Counted from the stretch's first letter, positions 1 to 7,885 are shown. The stretch: DNA of 38,028 nucleotides from Pseudomonadota bacterium (GCA_023391815.1 JAEWAF010000124.1:1-38028); one strand, 5' to 3'. Notes: a model not told the origin generated them from the sequence alone. Numbers and translations are program-made.

Positions 1-9
1 CTTTGGGGG

Positions 10-53
10 GGTGGGCCGCCCCGTCGGGCCGGGGCATCCCACCGCTTTCTTTT
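10..53 (+). terminator. Probable rho-independent terminator of a gene left of the window
   Basis: GGTGGG at 10-15 pairs with CCCACC at 38-43. Inside it GCCCC (18-22) pairs with GGGGC (31-35), leaving an 8-base loop. The stem is followed by a pyrimidine-rich tail (44-53, GCTTTCTTTT). This is the shape of an intrinsic terminator reading rightwards, so it probably ends a plus-strand gene outside the window and insulates kgtP from it. Confidence 0.6.
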
Positions 54-104
54 ATGCACGCATTTCCTCACCATCGGGACCGGGCCAATTAGAACCGATT
101 CCCA

Positions 105-1391
105 GTGACCCTGAGTTGCACGACCGATACCTCGACCCGACCCCGTATACGCGCCATTTTCGGCGGCTCCGTCGGCAACCTGATCGAGTGGTACGACTGG
201 TACACGTACGCCGCCTTCGCCATTTATTTCGCGCCCAGCTTCTTTCCGGCCAGTAACGACACGCTCCAGTTACTGAATACCGCGGCCATCTTCGCCGTCG
301 GCTTTCTGATGCGTCCTATCGGCGGCTGGGTGTTGGGCCGCTATGCAGACCGTCACGGGCGTAAAGCGGCGCTGACCCTGTCCGTCACGCTGATGTGCCT
401 CGGGTCGTTGATCATCGCAGTCACGCCGACCTATCAGACGATCGGTGCCGCCGCGCCCGCGCTGCTTCTGATCGCACGACTGATCCAAGGCTTCAGCGTC
501 GGCGGCGAGTATGGCACCAGCGCGACTTACATGAGCGAGATCGCGACCGCCGACAGCCGCGGTTTCTATTCGGGCATTCTGTACGTCACGCTGATCATGG
601 GCCAGCTGCTGGCGCTCGGCGTGCTGATGGTGTTGCAGTTCTTCGTGCTGGATGCGCAGCAGTTGGAAGCCTGGGGCTGGCGCATTCCTTTCGTCATCGG
701 CGCGGTGGCCGCGATCGCGGCGCTGTATCTGCGCCGGAATCTGATCGAGACCGACGCGTTCAAACAAAGATCCGCCACGGCCGACGCGGGCCAATTGACG
801 CTGCTGATGAAACATCCCCGCGAAGTGCTCATCGTCATCGGGCTGACCATGGGCGGGACTTTGTTCTTCTACACGTTCACCACCTACATGCAAAAGTTCC
901 TGGTGAACACCGTCGGACTGAGCAAGAGCGAGTCGACCCTGGTGTCGACCGCCAATCTGTTCCTATTCATGCTCCTGCAGCCGGTGATGGGCGCATTGTC
1001 CGATCGCTACGGCCGGCGGCCCATGCTGATCGTGTTCGGCGTGCTGGCGCTGTTCGCGACGGTGCCGCTGTTATCGGCATTGTCACAAGCGCAAGACGCG
1101 CGCGCCGCATTCTTCCTGATATTCATCGCGCTGGCGATTTCCTCGCTGTACAGTTCCATCAGCGCCGTGGTGAAAGCCGAATTGTTTCCGGTCGAGATCC
1201 GCGCGTTGGGCGTGGGCCTGCCGTATGCGATCGCGGTTTCGCTGTTTGGCGGCACGGCCGAAATGATCGCGCTGGCGTTCAAGAACATCGGCCACGAAGA
1301 GCTGTTCTACTGGTACGTGACGGGCTGCGTGTTCATTTCGCTGCTCGTGTACATTTTCATGCGAGATCCGCAGCGCGAATCGCGGATCTGA
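105..1391 (+). CDS. kgtP: MFS 2-oxoglutarate/proton symporter, KgtP type
   Basis: A 428-residue major facilitator of the metabolite:H+ symporter family, expected to import 2-oxoglutarate or a similar carboxylate across the inner membrane. It matches the known KgtP pattern closely along its length. The N-terminal RIRAIFGG...NLIEWYDWY stretch starts near residue 14, the loop 2-3 motif GRYADRHGRK is at 78-87, GFSVGGEYG is at 129-137, followed by SATYMSE, and the later YTFTTYMQKFLVNT and ALGVGLPYA blocks are present. Twelve hydrophobic segments can be seen. The start is a GTG without a good ribosome-binding site; it is chosen because it gives a normal-length N-terminal tail. The next gene begins 14 bases after the stop, so it is probably co-transcribed with the hydrolase genes that follow. 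The exact substrate is inferred from similarity; a related dicarboxylate or aromatic acid is possible. Confidence 0.88.
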   Translation: MTLSCTTDTSTRPRIRAIFGGSVGNLIEWYDWYTYAAFAIYFAPSFFPASNDTLQLLNTAAIFAVGFLMRPIGGWVLGRYADRHGRKAALTLSVTLMCLGSLIIAVTPTYQTIGAAAPALLLIARLIQGFSVGGEYGTSATYMSEIATADSRGFYSGILYVTLIMGQLLALGVLMVLQFFVLDAQQLEAWGWRIPFVIGAVAAIAALYLRRNLIETDAFKQRSATADAGQLTLLMKHPREVLIVIGLTMGGTLFFYTFTTYMQKFLVNTVGLSKSESTLVSTANLFLFMLLQPVMGALSDRYGRRPMLIVFGVLALFATVPLLSALSQAQDARAAFFLIFIALAISSLYSSISAVVKAELFPVEIRALGVGLPYAIAVSLFGGTAEMIALAFKNIGHEELFYWYVTGCVFISLLVYIFMRDPQRESRI

Positions 1392-1405
1392 CCCAAGGAC
1401 CTCAC

Positions 1406-2617
1406 ATGTCACCTGAAGCCGTCGGCCTGTCCAGCAGTCGCCTGCAATATCTCGACCGGTACATGCAACAGCGCTACCTGGACACGGGCCGTCTGCCTTG
1501 TGCCATGACGCTCATCGAGCGTCGCGGTCAGCTCGCTCATTTCAGCGCGCAGGGCCAGATGGACCTGGAGCGCACGCGGCCGCTGCAGCAGGACACCCTC
1601 TTCCGCATTTATTCCATGACCAAGCCGATCACCAGCGTGGCACTGATGATGCTGGTCGAGGAAGGACTGATCGCGCTGGACGATCCGGTGCATCGTTACA
1701 TTCCTCAATGGCGCAACCTGGGCGTGTACGAAGCCGGCTTCTTGGAAACATTCCGCACGCGGCCCGCCAAAGCGCCGATGCGCATCATCGATTTGCTTCG
1801 TCACACCTCCGGCTTGACCTACGGTCTGCAGCAGCGAACCAACGTCGATGCCGCGTATCGCCGCTTCGGTTTCGGCGATCCCGCGGGCACGGGCACGCTC
1901 GATGCCATGATCGAAGGTCTGGCGAAGATTCCACTGGAAGCTTCGCCCGGCGATGTTTGGAATTATTCCGTGTCGACCGACGTGCTCGGTTATCTGGTCG
2001 GCAAGATCTCCGGCGTGCCCTTCGAAGAGTTCCTGAGGCAGCGGATTTTCGCGCCGCTGGGCATGGTGGACACGGATTTCCATGTGCCTGCGGCCAAAGC
2101 GTCGCGGCTCGCCGCCTGCTACATGCTGACGCCGGACGGCCGTCTGAAACTGCAAGACGATCCGCAGACCAGCAACTATCTGCGACCGCCCGCCTTCATT
2201 TCTGGCGGCGGCGGCCTCGTGTCGACGGCCGCGGATTATCTGCGCTTCTGTCGCATGCTGTTGAACGGCGGTTCGCTCGACGGCGCGCGCCTGCTGAGCC
2301 CGAAAACCATCGAGCTGATGACTGCCAATCATCTGCCCGGCGGCAAGGAGCTGCCCGACATGTCGGTATCGTTGTTCAGCGAGGCGAGCTACTCGGGCGT
2401 CGGCTTCGGACTGGGTTTCGCGGTGACGACCGATCCGGCGCGCAGCCTCATTCCCGGCAGCAAGGGCGACTTCTCCTGGGGCGGCATGGCGAGCACCTAC
2501 TTCTGGATCGATCCGCGCGAGGAGTTGATCGTCCTCTTCATGACCCAGCTGATCCCCTCGACCATCTATAACCTGCGACGCGAGTTGCGCACGCTCGTCT
2601 ACTCCGCGTTCACATGA
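1406..2617 (+). CDS. Serine hydrolase, beta-lactamase/EstB-like (class C fold)
   Basis: A 403-residue member of the beta-lactamase-related serine hydrolases (family VIII esterases, EstB-like, and D-aminopeptidase relatives). The nucleophile motif S-x-x-K is SMTK at 70-73, the general-base tyrosine is Y187 in NYSVSTD, and a WGG motif near the C-terminus (before MASTYFWIDP) replaces the KTG box of true class C beta-lactamases. This pattern is typical of carboxylesterases rather than antibiotic resistance enzymes. There is no signal peptide, so it should act in the cytoplasm. AAGGA lies 6 bases before the ATG. It sits 14 bases behind kgtP and just ahead of a secreted amidohydrolase, suggesting a role in hydrolysing an ester, lactone or amide whose product is a transportable acid. 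The substrate cannot be read from the sequence. Confidence 0.85.
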   Translation: MSPEAVGLSSSRLQYLDRYMQQRYLDTGRLPCAMTLIERRGQLAHFSAQGQMDLERTRPLQQDTLFRIYSMTKPITSVALMMLVEEGLIALDDPVHRYIPQWRNLGVYEAGFLETFRTRPAKAPMRIIDLLRHTSGLTYGLQQRTNVDAAYRRFGFGDPAGTGTLDAMIEGLAKIPLEASPGDVWNYSVSTDVLGYLVGKISGVPFEEFLRQRIFAPLGMVDTDFHVPAAKASRLAACYMLTPDGRLKLQDDPQTSNYLRPPAFISGGGGLVSTAADYLRFCRMLLNGGSLDGARLLSPKTIELMTANHLPGGKELPDMSVSLFSEASYSGVGFGLGFAVTTDPARSLIPGSKGDFSWGGMASTYFWIDPREELIVLFMTQLIPSTIYNLRRELRTLVYSAFT

Positions 2618-2669
2618 ACTAGCCGGTTGCGGCATGATGCGCCCTTCGTGGCATGGAGACGGACGGCGC

Positions 2670-4280
2670 ATGCATCCTCGAGCGATTCTTCGTACCCTGG
2701 CCTGGACGACTCTTGTATCCAGCCTGTTCCTGCACACCGCCGCGGGCCTCGCGGCCGACGATGGTTACACCGTGCCGCCCGCGCCGGCCCGCAAAGAGGG
2801 CGACGGCCCCTACTCGCAGCTCATCCTGCGTAGCGCGATCGTCATCAACGGCACCGGCGCGCCCGCATTCGGTCCGACCGATATCGTCATTGAAGGCAAT
2901 CGCATCGTGGACGTGTTTCCGGTCGGCGCGCCCGGCGGCAGCAAGGAACCGCCGAATCGTCCGAAGCTGAAACCGGGCGGTCGCGAAATCGATCTGCGCG
3001 ATCATTATGTGCTGCCCGGCCTCATCGACATGCACGGTCACATCGGCGGCAAGGAACAAGGCGTGCCATCGGAGTATGTATACAAGCTCTGGATGGGTCA
3101 CGGCATCACCACCATTCGCGATCCCGGTTGCGGAAATGGCGTCGACTGGTGCGTCAGTGAAACGCGTCGAAGCGAGCGTAACGAGATCACCGCGCCGCGC
3201 ATTTTTCCTTACGCCTTTCTCACACCCGAGAAGCCGCTGACCACGCCCGAAGAGGGCCGCAAGTGGGTGCGCGACATCAAGGCCAAGGGCGCGGTCGGCA
3301 TGAAATGTTTCGGCTATCGACCCGACGTGCTGCAAGCGATCTTCGAGGAGCTGAAGAAACAAGGCATGCGCAGCGCCTGCCATCACGCGCAGATGGACGT
3401 GAGCCGTGTCAACGTGCTGACCACCGCGCGCTGGGGTCTCACCACCATGGAACATTGGTACGGCTTGCCGGAAGCACTGTTCGACGATCGTACCGTGCAG
3501 AACTATCCGCCCGCCTATAACTACTTCAACGAGCAGGATCGTTTCGCGCAGGCCGGCCGCTTGTGGCGCCAGGCCGCGCAGCCCGGCAGCGAGAAGTATG
3601 AAGCCGTGATGAAGGAACTGCTGGCGCTCGACTTCACGCTCGATCCGACCTTCACCATCTATCTCGCGTCACGCGATCTGATGCGCGCTCGCCGCGCCGA
3701 CTGGCACGAGCAGTACACCCTGCCGCAGCTGTGGGATTTCTATACGCCGAATCGTGACAACCACGGCAGCTTCTTCTTCGACTGGGGCACCGAGGACGAA
3801 GTCGCCTGGCGCGACAATTATCGGCCCTGGATGGCATTCGTGAACGATTACAAGAATCGCGGCGGCCGCGTCACGGTCGGATCGGATTCGGGCTTCATCT
3901 ATCAGTTGTATGGCTTCGGCACCATTCAGGAGCTGGAGCTGCTGCGGGAGGCCGGCTTCCATCCGCTGGAAGTGCTCCGCTCCGCGACGCTCAATGGCGC
4001 TCAAGCCCTCGGCGCGGCCGATCGCCTCGGCTCGATCGAAGCCGGCAAGCTCGCCGACCTCGCGGTGCTCGATGAGAATCCGGTGGCCAACTTCAAAGTG
4101 ATGTACGGGACCGGTCACGTGCGTCTGGGCGACGACGGACGCACCCGCCGCGTCGGCGGTGTGAAATACACCATCAAGGACGGCATCGTTTACGACGCCC
4201 GGCGTTTGTTGAACGATGTGCGCGACATGGTCGCCGAGGAAAAGCGTAAGCGCGGCATCACGCAGCTTGCACAGCCGTAA
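2670..4280 (+). CDS. Secreted metal-dependent amidohydrolase
   Basis: A 536-residue amidohydrolase-superfamily protein of the imidazolonepropionase/prolidase-like group. A signal peptide covers about residues 1-28 (ending GLAA). The metal motif H-x-H is H122 and H124 in LIDMHGH. Further likely ligands are K212 (possible carbamylated lysine, GMKCF), H238/H239, H262 (MEHWYG) and D406 (VGSDSG). The C-terminal small beta domain (GSIEAGKLADLAVLDENP) closes the fold. The ATG at 2670 is chosen because GGAG lies 11 bases upstream and it places the signal peptide at the very N-terminus; an in-frame ATG at 2634 would add 12 residues before it. Third gene of the kgtP cluster. It is likely to cleave an amide or peptide-like substrate in the periplasm; the specificity is unknown. 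Confidence 0.85.
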   Translation: MHPRAILRTLAWTTLVSSLFLHTAAGLAADDGYTVPPAPARKEGDGPYSQLILRSAIVINGTGAPAFGPTDIVIEGNRIVDVFPVGAPGGSKEPPNRPKLKPGGREIDLRDHYVLPGLIDMHGHIGGKEQGVPSEYVYKLWMGHGITTIRDPGCGNGVDWCVSETRRSERNEITAPRIFPYAFLTPEKPLTTPEEGRKWVRDIKAKGAVGMKCFGYRPDVLQAIFEELKKQGMRSACHHAQMDVSRVNVLTTARWGLTTMEHWYGLPEALFDDRTVQNYPPAYNYFNEQDRFAQAGRLWRQAAQPGSEKYEAVMKELLALDFTLDPTFTIYLASRDLMRARRADWHEQYTLPQLWDFYTPNRDNHGSFFFDWGTEDEVAWRDNYRPWMAFVNDYKNRGGRVTVGSDSGFIYQLYGFGTIQELELLREAGFHPLEVLRSATLNGAQALGAADRLGSIEAGKLADLAVLDENPVANFKVMYGTGHVRLGDDGRTRRVGGVKYTIKDGIVYDARRLLNDVRDMVAEEKRKRGITQLAQP

Positions 4281-4308
4281 TCTCGAGCGCCGATCTGATG
4301 GAATGGCG

Positions 4309-4332
4309 ACGGCTCAGCGCGCGCTGAGCCGT
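4309..4332. terminator. Bidirectional terminator between convergent genes
   Basis: A perfect 24-base palindrome that folds as a 10-bp stem (ACGGCTCAGC with GCTGAGCCGT) around a GCGC loop. It lies between the amidohydrolase stop at 4280 and the stop of the minus-strand ABM gene at 4338. It is positioned to end transcription from both sides, although there is no long T run on either strand. Confidence 0.55.
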
Positions 4333-4337
4333 TCGTC

Positions 4338-4733
4338 TCAGGCGGGCAAACCGACGCCGCCCACAGGCTCGGTCGTGAAGTAATCGCCGAAGCCCGCGAT
4401 CAACGGCTTGCCCTTCGCGATCGCCGCCTGCACCGACGGCAGCTTGAGCGAGGCGGAGTGGCTGTCCTTGCTGTCCCAGACCTCGGTGATCCAGAGCGCG
4501 TTCTCGTCCTTCGCGTCGCGCGCCACGACATAGCTCAAGCATCCCGGCATGCCCTCGATGCCATCGAGCAGCACGGCGATCAAGTTCTCGCGCTGGCCCG
4601 GGACCGCGATCATCTTGCCAATCAAACCGAACATGTGTCTTGCTTCCTTCTGTGACTTGTCCCCTACCGGCAGCGCGCAGCCGCCGATGCTCGCCATCAT
4701 GGCCACAGTGAACTCACGTCGCCCCAGCGCCAT
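4338..4733 (-). CDS. Antibiotic biosynthesis monooxygenase (ABM/YgiN-like) domain protein with export-like N-terminus
   Basis: A 131-residue protein whose residues 34-131 form a dimeric alpha-beta-barrel ABM domain of the YgiN/quinol monooxygenase type (MFGLIGKMIAVPGQRE..., then LWITEVWDSKDSH and a terminal helix). The ATG at 4733 follows a perfect GGAGG (4740-4744) by 6 bases. That start adds GRREFTVAMMASIGGC, which resembles a twin-arginine or lipoprotein signal with possible lipidation at C19. A second ATG, at MFGLIGK (near 4634), also has a purine-rich AAGGAAG upstream and would yield the ordinary cytoplasmic form. ABM domains act on quinols, polyketides or haem, or simply protect against reactive small molecules; no substrate can be named. 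It is divergent from the yciH-like gene, with an inverted repeat between them. Confidence 0.72.
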   Translation of the reverse strand: MALGRREFTVAMMASIGGCALPVGDKSQKEARHMFGLIGKMIAVPGQRENLIAVLLDGIEGMPGCLSYVVARDAKDENALWITEVWDSKDSHSASLKLPSVQAAIAKGKPLIAGFGDYFTTEPVGGVGLPA

Positions 4734-4747
4734 TTCATTCCTCCGTG

Positions 4748-4762
4748 GCATAAGACTTATGC
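4748..4762. promoter_or_regulatory. Inverted repeat, possible operator upstream of the ABM gene
   Basis: GCATAAG-A-CTTATGC is a perfect 7-bp inverted repeat around one central base. It lies immediately upstream of the ABM gene's ribosome-binding site in the divergent gap. Size and symmetry fit a dimeric helix-turn-helix repressor site. No regulator gene is next to it, so this is inference from symmetry only. Confidence 0.35.
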
Positions 4763-4856
4763 GCATCTTACCTGGGCCGCCGGCCGGGTCGCAGTTGCGC
4801 GGGCCGGTGAAAGCCGCAACACTTTCGTGCATGCGAATTCTGCCCCTTTCCGCCCC

Positions 4857-5234
4857 ATGACCTCGACGCGCAAGGCGCCGTCCGACGGCGGCGGTATCGT
4901 TTACTCCACTGGCATCGGCGAACGCTGCCCCAACTGCCTCCGCCCGGTGCGTGAATGCGTTTGCAAGAAAGGCACGCCCGGCAAGACGACCAGCGATGGC
5001 GTCGTGCGCGTCAGCCGCGAAACCGCGGGCCGCAAGGGTAAGGGCGTGACCGTCATCACCGGACTCGGCCTGCCGCCCGAGCAACTCGCGGCCCTAGCCA
5101 CCGAACTGAAGAAGAAATGCGGCTCGGGTGGCGCGGTCGACAACGGCCGCATCGAAATCCAGGGCGATCATCGCGACAAACTGGTTCAGGAGCTGACGCA
5201 GCGGGGCTTCAAAGCCAAGCGCGCCGGCGGCTAG
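4857..5234 (+). CDS. yciH: YciH/SUI1-family translation factor homologue
   Basis: A 125-residue protein with the SUI1/eIF1 fold at its C-terminal two thirds: GRKGKGVTVITGLGLP, then ELKKKCGSGGAVDNGRIEIQGD and the final VQELTQRGFKAKRAGG. Bacterial YciH resembles eukaryotic eIF1 and is thought to affect initiation fidelity or stress translation at the 30S subunit; its precise role is unsettled. The N-terminus carries a Cys cluster (RCPNC...CVCKKG) that looks like a small zinc knuckle, common in proteobacterial members. The ATG at 4857 gives the usual family length. It is followed by yceI after 48 bases. Confidence 0.85.
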   Translation: MTSTRKAPSDGGGIVYSTGIGERCPNCLRPVRECVCKKGTPGKTTSDGVVRVSRETAGRKGKGVTVITGLGLPPEQLAALATELKKKCGSGGAVDNGRIEIQGDHRDKLVQELTQRGFKAKRAGG

Positions 5235-5249
5235 CACTTCGAATTCAAC

Positions 5250-5266
5250 GCTGCCGGTTTGGCAGC
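5250..5266. repeat. Short hairpin between yciH and yceI
   Basis: GCTGCC at 5250-5255 and 5261-5266 (as GGCAGC) form a 6-bp stem with a GGTTT loop. It lies just before the GGAG of yceI. It could be a weak terminator for yciH or part of the yceI leader. There is no T tract. Confidence 0.25.
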
Positions 5267-5282
5267 ATCCATGGAGACCTGC

Positions 5283-5870
5283 ATGAAATCATCGTCCCTG
5301 CTCGCCCTGGCAGTCGCAGCCGCCGCGCTGACTGCCGGCGCCGTGAGCGCCGCTCCGGTCAAGTACAACGTCGATCCGAACCATACTTTCCCGAGCTTCA
5401 CCGCCGACCACATGGGCGGCTTGTCCAACTGGCGCGGCAAGATCAACAGCAGCTCCGGCACCGTCACGCTCGACACTGCCGCCCAGACCGGCACGGTCGA
5501 TGTGAAGATGGACATGTCGGCCATCGACTTCGGTCACGACAAGTTGAACGAGCACGCCAAAGGCGCCGAGATCTTCAACGTCGCCCAGTTTCCCACCGCG
5601 ACCTACACCGGCAAGCTGACCAATTTCAAGAACGGCGCCCCGACCGAAGTCGACGGCAGCCTCACCCTGCACGGCGTGACCAAGCCGGTGAAACTGAAGA
5701 TCAACAGCTTCATGTGCAAGCCGAACCCGATGAGCAAAAAAGAAACCTGCGGCGCCGATGCGAGCGGCAAGATCAACCGCGCGGACTTCGGCGTCGACTA
5801 CGGCAAGGCCTATGGCTTCAAGCAGGACGTCGAACTGCAGATTCAGATCGAGGCCGTGAAGGCCGAGTGA
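5283..5870 (+). CDS. Periplasmic YceI-family lipid-binding protein
   Basis: A 195-residue protein of the YceI family, a lipocalin-like beta barrel that binds polyprenyl or amphiphilic molecules in the periplasm. A classical signal peptide occupies residues 1-23 (KSSSLLALAVAAAALTAGAVSA, cleavage before AP). The mature part starts with the family hallmark YNVDPNHTFPSF, and carries MDMSAIDFGHDKLNEHAKG, FPTATYTG and LTLHGVTKPV, followed by the Cys pair in FMCKPNPMSKKETCG. The start is set by GGAG 6 bases ahead (5273-5276). The ligand and physiological role are not predictable; relatives are induced by base or osmotic stress, or act with cytochrome b561. Confidence 0.9.
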   Translation: MKSSSLLALAVAAAALTAGAVSAAPVKYNVDPNHTFPSFTADHMGGLSNWRGKINSSSGTVTLDTAAQTGTVDVKMDMSAIDFGHDKLNEHAKGAEIFNVAQFPTATYTGKLTNFKNGAPTEVDGSLTLHGVTKPVKLKINSFMCKPNPMSKKETCGADASGKINRADFGVDYGKAYGFKQDVELQIQIEAVKAE

Positions 5871-5893
5871 TGTTTGTTTGATTGATTGACGGT

Positions 5894-5925
5894 TGCGCGC
5901 GGCAGGCTCGTTCCCGCCGCGCGCA
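5894..5925. terminator. GC-rich hairpin after yceI
   Basis: GCGCGCGGC (5895-5903) pairs with GCCGCGCGC (5916-5924), with an extra T-A pair outside and a 12-base loop. It lies 24 bases after the yceI stop and before the convergent minus-strand gene ending at 5973. It lacks a T run, so its use as a terminator is uncertain. Confidence 0.4.
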
Positions 5926-5972
5926 GCTAAACGCCAGTCATGCCATGTCGCCGGCCGCGCAATCTCCGATTC

Positions 5973-6458
5973 TCATGATTCCGCGTTGGTCGAGCGATAC
6001 TTGGGCGACAGCTTGTTCAGAAACTCCGCTTCGAGCTCGCGACGGCGCTCCTGAAATCGATCGGGACAGGCGTCCTTGGCGAAATTCGCCTTGGCGAGAT
6101 CATCGAAGCTGACCACCAGATCGTCGCCGACCTCGACCGCCTCGCGACAATCGACGAAGGCGATCGATGACGCGACGATGGCGTCGCCGGGCTGATAGTT
6201 GCCCTTCCAGGACTCGATCACCGCGAACTCGAACGAGAAGTCCTTGTCGCTCGCACGTCGTAGCGCGCGGACACGCAACACGTTCGCTCGATTGGTCAGC
6301 AGCCACTCGACCGATTTCTTCACCTTTGCCGCATCAACCTTCGGCGCCGGTTGACAGTTACACGCGTTGGACGTCTGAGGAAAAGCCAGAATTGCCGCGA
6401 CGATCCACGCATACCCCGACGCGCGCCGCGCATTTGCTCCGAAAGATACAGAAAACAT
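5973..6458 (-). CDS. Secreted Cys-X-Cys protein, possible netrin/TIMP-like fold
   Basis: A 161-residue protein I do not recognise as a named family member. The ATG at 6458 follows GGGAG by 6 bases. A signal peptide appears to end at A32, so the mature protein begins C33-N-C35. Two more cysteines (C104, C131) would allow two disulfides. The middle has FEFAVIESWKGNY followed by a GD and an IVASS strand, and then VGDDLVVSFD. A mature N-terminal C-x-C plus a 'V...WKG' strand and the later cysteines is the layout of TIMP/netrin-like (OB-fold) domains, which occur as uncharacterised secreted proteins in many bacteria. The fold assignment is inference. The C-terminal 30 residues are charged and helical. 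Confidence 0.7.
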   Translation of the reverse strand: MFSVSFGANARRASGYAWIVAAILAFPQTSNACNCQPAPKVDAAKVKKSVEWLLTNRANVLRVRALRRASDKDFSFEFAVIESWKGNYQPGDAIVASSIAFVDCREAVEVGDDLVVSFDDLAKANFAKDACPDRFQERRRELEAEFLNKLSPKYRSTNAES

Positions 6459-6688
6459 TCCGACTCCCTATCGACACCCGAAAACTCCAACTCGAGAACA
6501 GCTTCGCGCCGACGCGCGGCTGTCATTGCGTCTCCGGGCAGCGAGTCGTTGTCATAATTCGGTCGCGCTCGGCGCCCGATTGCCTTCGACCTCGCCCGGA
6601 CGAACAGCCGCTGATTGTGCGTATTTCGCAGAGCGACTCAACGCTGGATCTGGAGTGCCACCGGTGTCAGTAATTTTTATTTTGGGCG

Positions 6689-7885
6689 TCACGCGCGAGC
6701 TTCGCGCTGCGCGGCCCGTTCGCCGAGCACCGAGCATGCCAGTGCGAAGATCACGAACACGAAGCCGACCCAGGACATGAAACGTGCCGGCACCAGCGTC
6801 CAGGCCGTCGCGCCGATGCTTGCGCCAACCGCCATGCCGAAGTATGTCACCGAGGAGTTGAGCGCAATCGTCGCGGCTGCCAGCATCGGAGCGACAGCGA
6901 CCAGTCGCGCCTGCTGCACGGCTGGAAAGCCCGAGCTCCCCAGGCTCCAAAGGAACTGAGCGAGATAGATCGTCGCGGCCCAGAGAGAAAACAACGGCCA
7001 CAACAGCAGCATGGTCGCCGAAGAAATGTTACATCGGTACGCGACGAGCGTCGCACCGAACCTCCGCACCATGCGGACGCTCAGTAGATTGCCGAGTAAC
7101 GCACCGCCGCCCGCTGTAAACAGCAGCAAGGCCAAGGCGGGACCGGCGATCCCCTGCACTTCTTTAACGATGGGCGCGATGTAACTCATCATGACGGCGC
7201 TCCCCATGTTGCTGAGCGCAGTGGCCGCGGTCAGCCATCGCAATGCCGGCGAGCGCAAGACCTGAAACCAGCGAACCCAATTGAGCGGCGGCACCATCAC
7301 GTTCGAGGGCAGCGAGCGCCAGATGAAGATCGCGACGATGGCGCTCGCGCCGCCGATGAATGCAAATGACATGCGCCACGACGACAGCGACGCGATCAAC
7401 ACCGAAATGGGATTGCCGAGCACCGAACCGACCGACCAGCCCACCATCAGCTTGGCAAGCACCGGCGCCCGCTCGTGCTCCGGCGTGAGCATGCTCAGAG
7501 TCGCTGCGACTTGCGGTGTATAGACGGCGGAGGTCACGGCCGCGAGCACACGGGCCAGCATCAAGTGCTCGTATGTCTGGCTCAGGGCGGCCAGAAGATT
7601 CGCGAGCGCGCAGATCGCCATGGAGCCGGTGAGCAACTTCCGACGATCGATGCGCGAGCCGAGGGTGGCGAGCGTTGGCGCGCAGACCGCTGCGGCGATC
7701 GCGAAGGCGGCGATCAACAAGCCGGCCTTGTGAATCGGAATCTGCAACGACGCGGAGATATCGGTCAGCAGGCCGCCGACGCTCAGAAAGCTGGTCGCGA
7801 CCAGGAAATTGCCGGCGATGAGGACGAACAGTCGCTGAGGAGGCACGAACGGTGGAACGAATGATGGGTTGGTTGGAGACATCAT
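6689..7885 (-). CDS. MFS transporter, DHA1 (drug/arabinose efflux) type
   Basis: About 398 residues with twelve predicted membrane helices and a short basic C-terminal tail. The N-terminal half carries the loop 2-3 motif GSRIDRRKLL and the LARVLAAVTSAVYTPQVAATLSML helix typical of AraJ/YdhP-like efflux proteins of the DHA1 family. It probably exports small hydrophobic or sugar-like compounds from the cytoplasm by proton antiport; the substrate is unknown. The start is ambiguous. ATG at 7885 or 7882 lies almost on top of GGAG, while a TTG at 7909 has a GGAG about 12 bases upstream inside the dnaE stop region. The gene begins within 7-35 bases of the dnaE stop, so it is likely to be the last gene of the dnaE operon. 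Confidence 0.83.
   Translation of the reverse strand: MMSPTNPSFVPPFVPPQRLFVLIAGNFLVATSFLSVGGLLTDISASLQIPIHKAGLLIAAFAIAAAVCAPTLATLGSRIDRRKLLTGSMAICALANLLAALSQTYEHLMLARVLAAVTSAVYTPQVAATLSMLTPEHERAPVLAKLMVGWSVGSVLGNPISVLIASLSSWRMSFAFIGGASAIVAIFIWRSLPSNVMVPPLNWVRWFQVLRSPALRWLTAATALSNMGSAVMMSYIAPIVKEVQGIAGPALALLLFTAGGGALLGNLLSVRMVRRFGATLVAYRCNISSATMLLLWPLFSLWAATIYLAQFLWSLGSSGFPAVQQARLVAVAPMLAAATIALNSSVTYFGMAVGASIGATAWTLVPARFMSWVGFVFVIFALACSVLGERAAQREARA

Noticed and set aside
1409..2737. 442-codon minus-strand open frame opposite the serine hydrolase
   Set aside because: Gln/Arg/His-rich translation with no recognisable motif, lying exactly antisense to a gene with clear catalytic motifs; a common artefact of high GC content.
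6655..6688. CACCGGTG palindrome followed by a T-rich stretch read as a plus-strand terminator
   Set aside because: No plus-strand gene lies upstream and the palindrome has no loop; the stem is too weak.
6459..6688. 230-base gap searched for a small RNA or gene
   Set aside because: No convincing open frame, promoter pair or stable stem was found.
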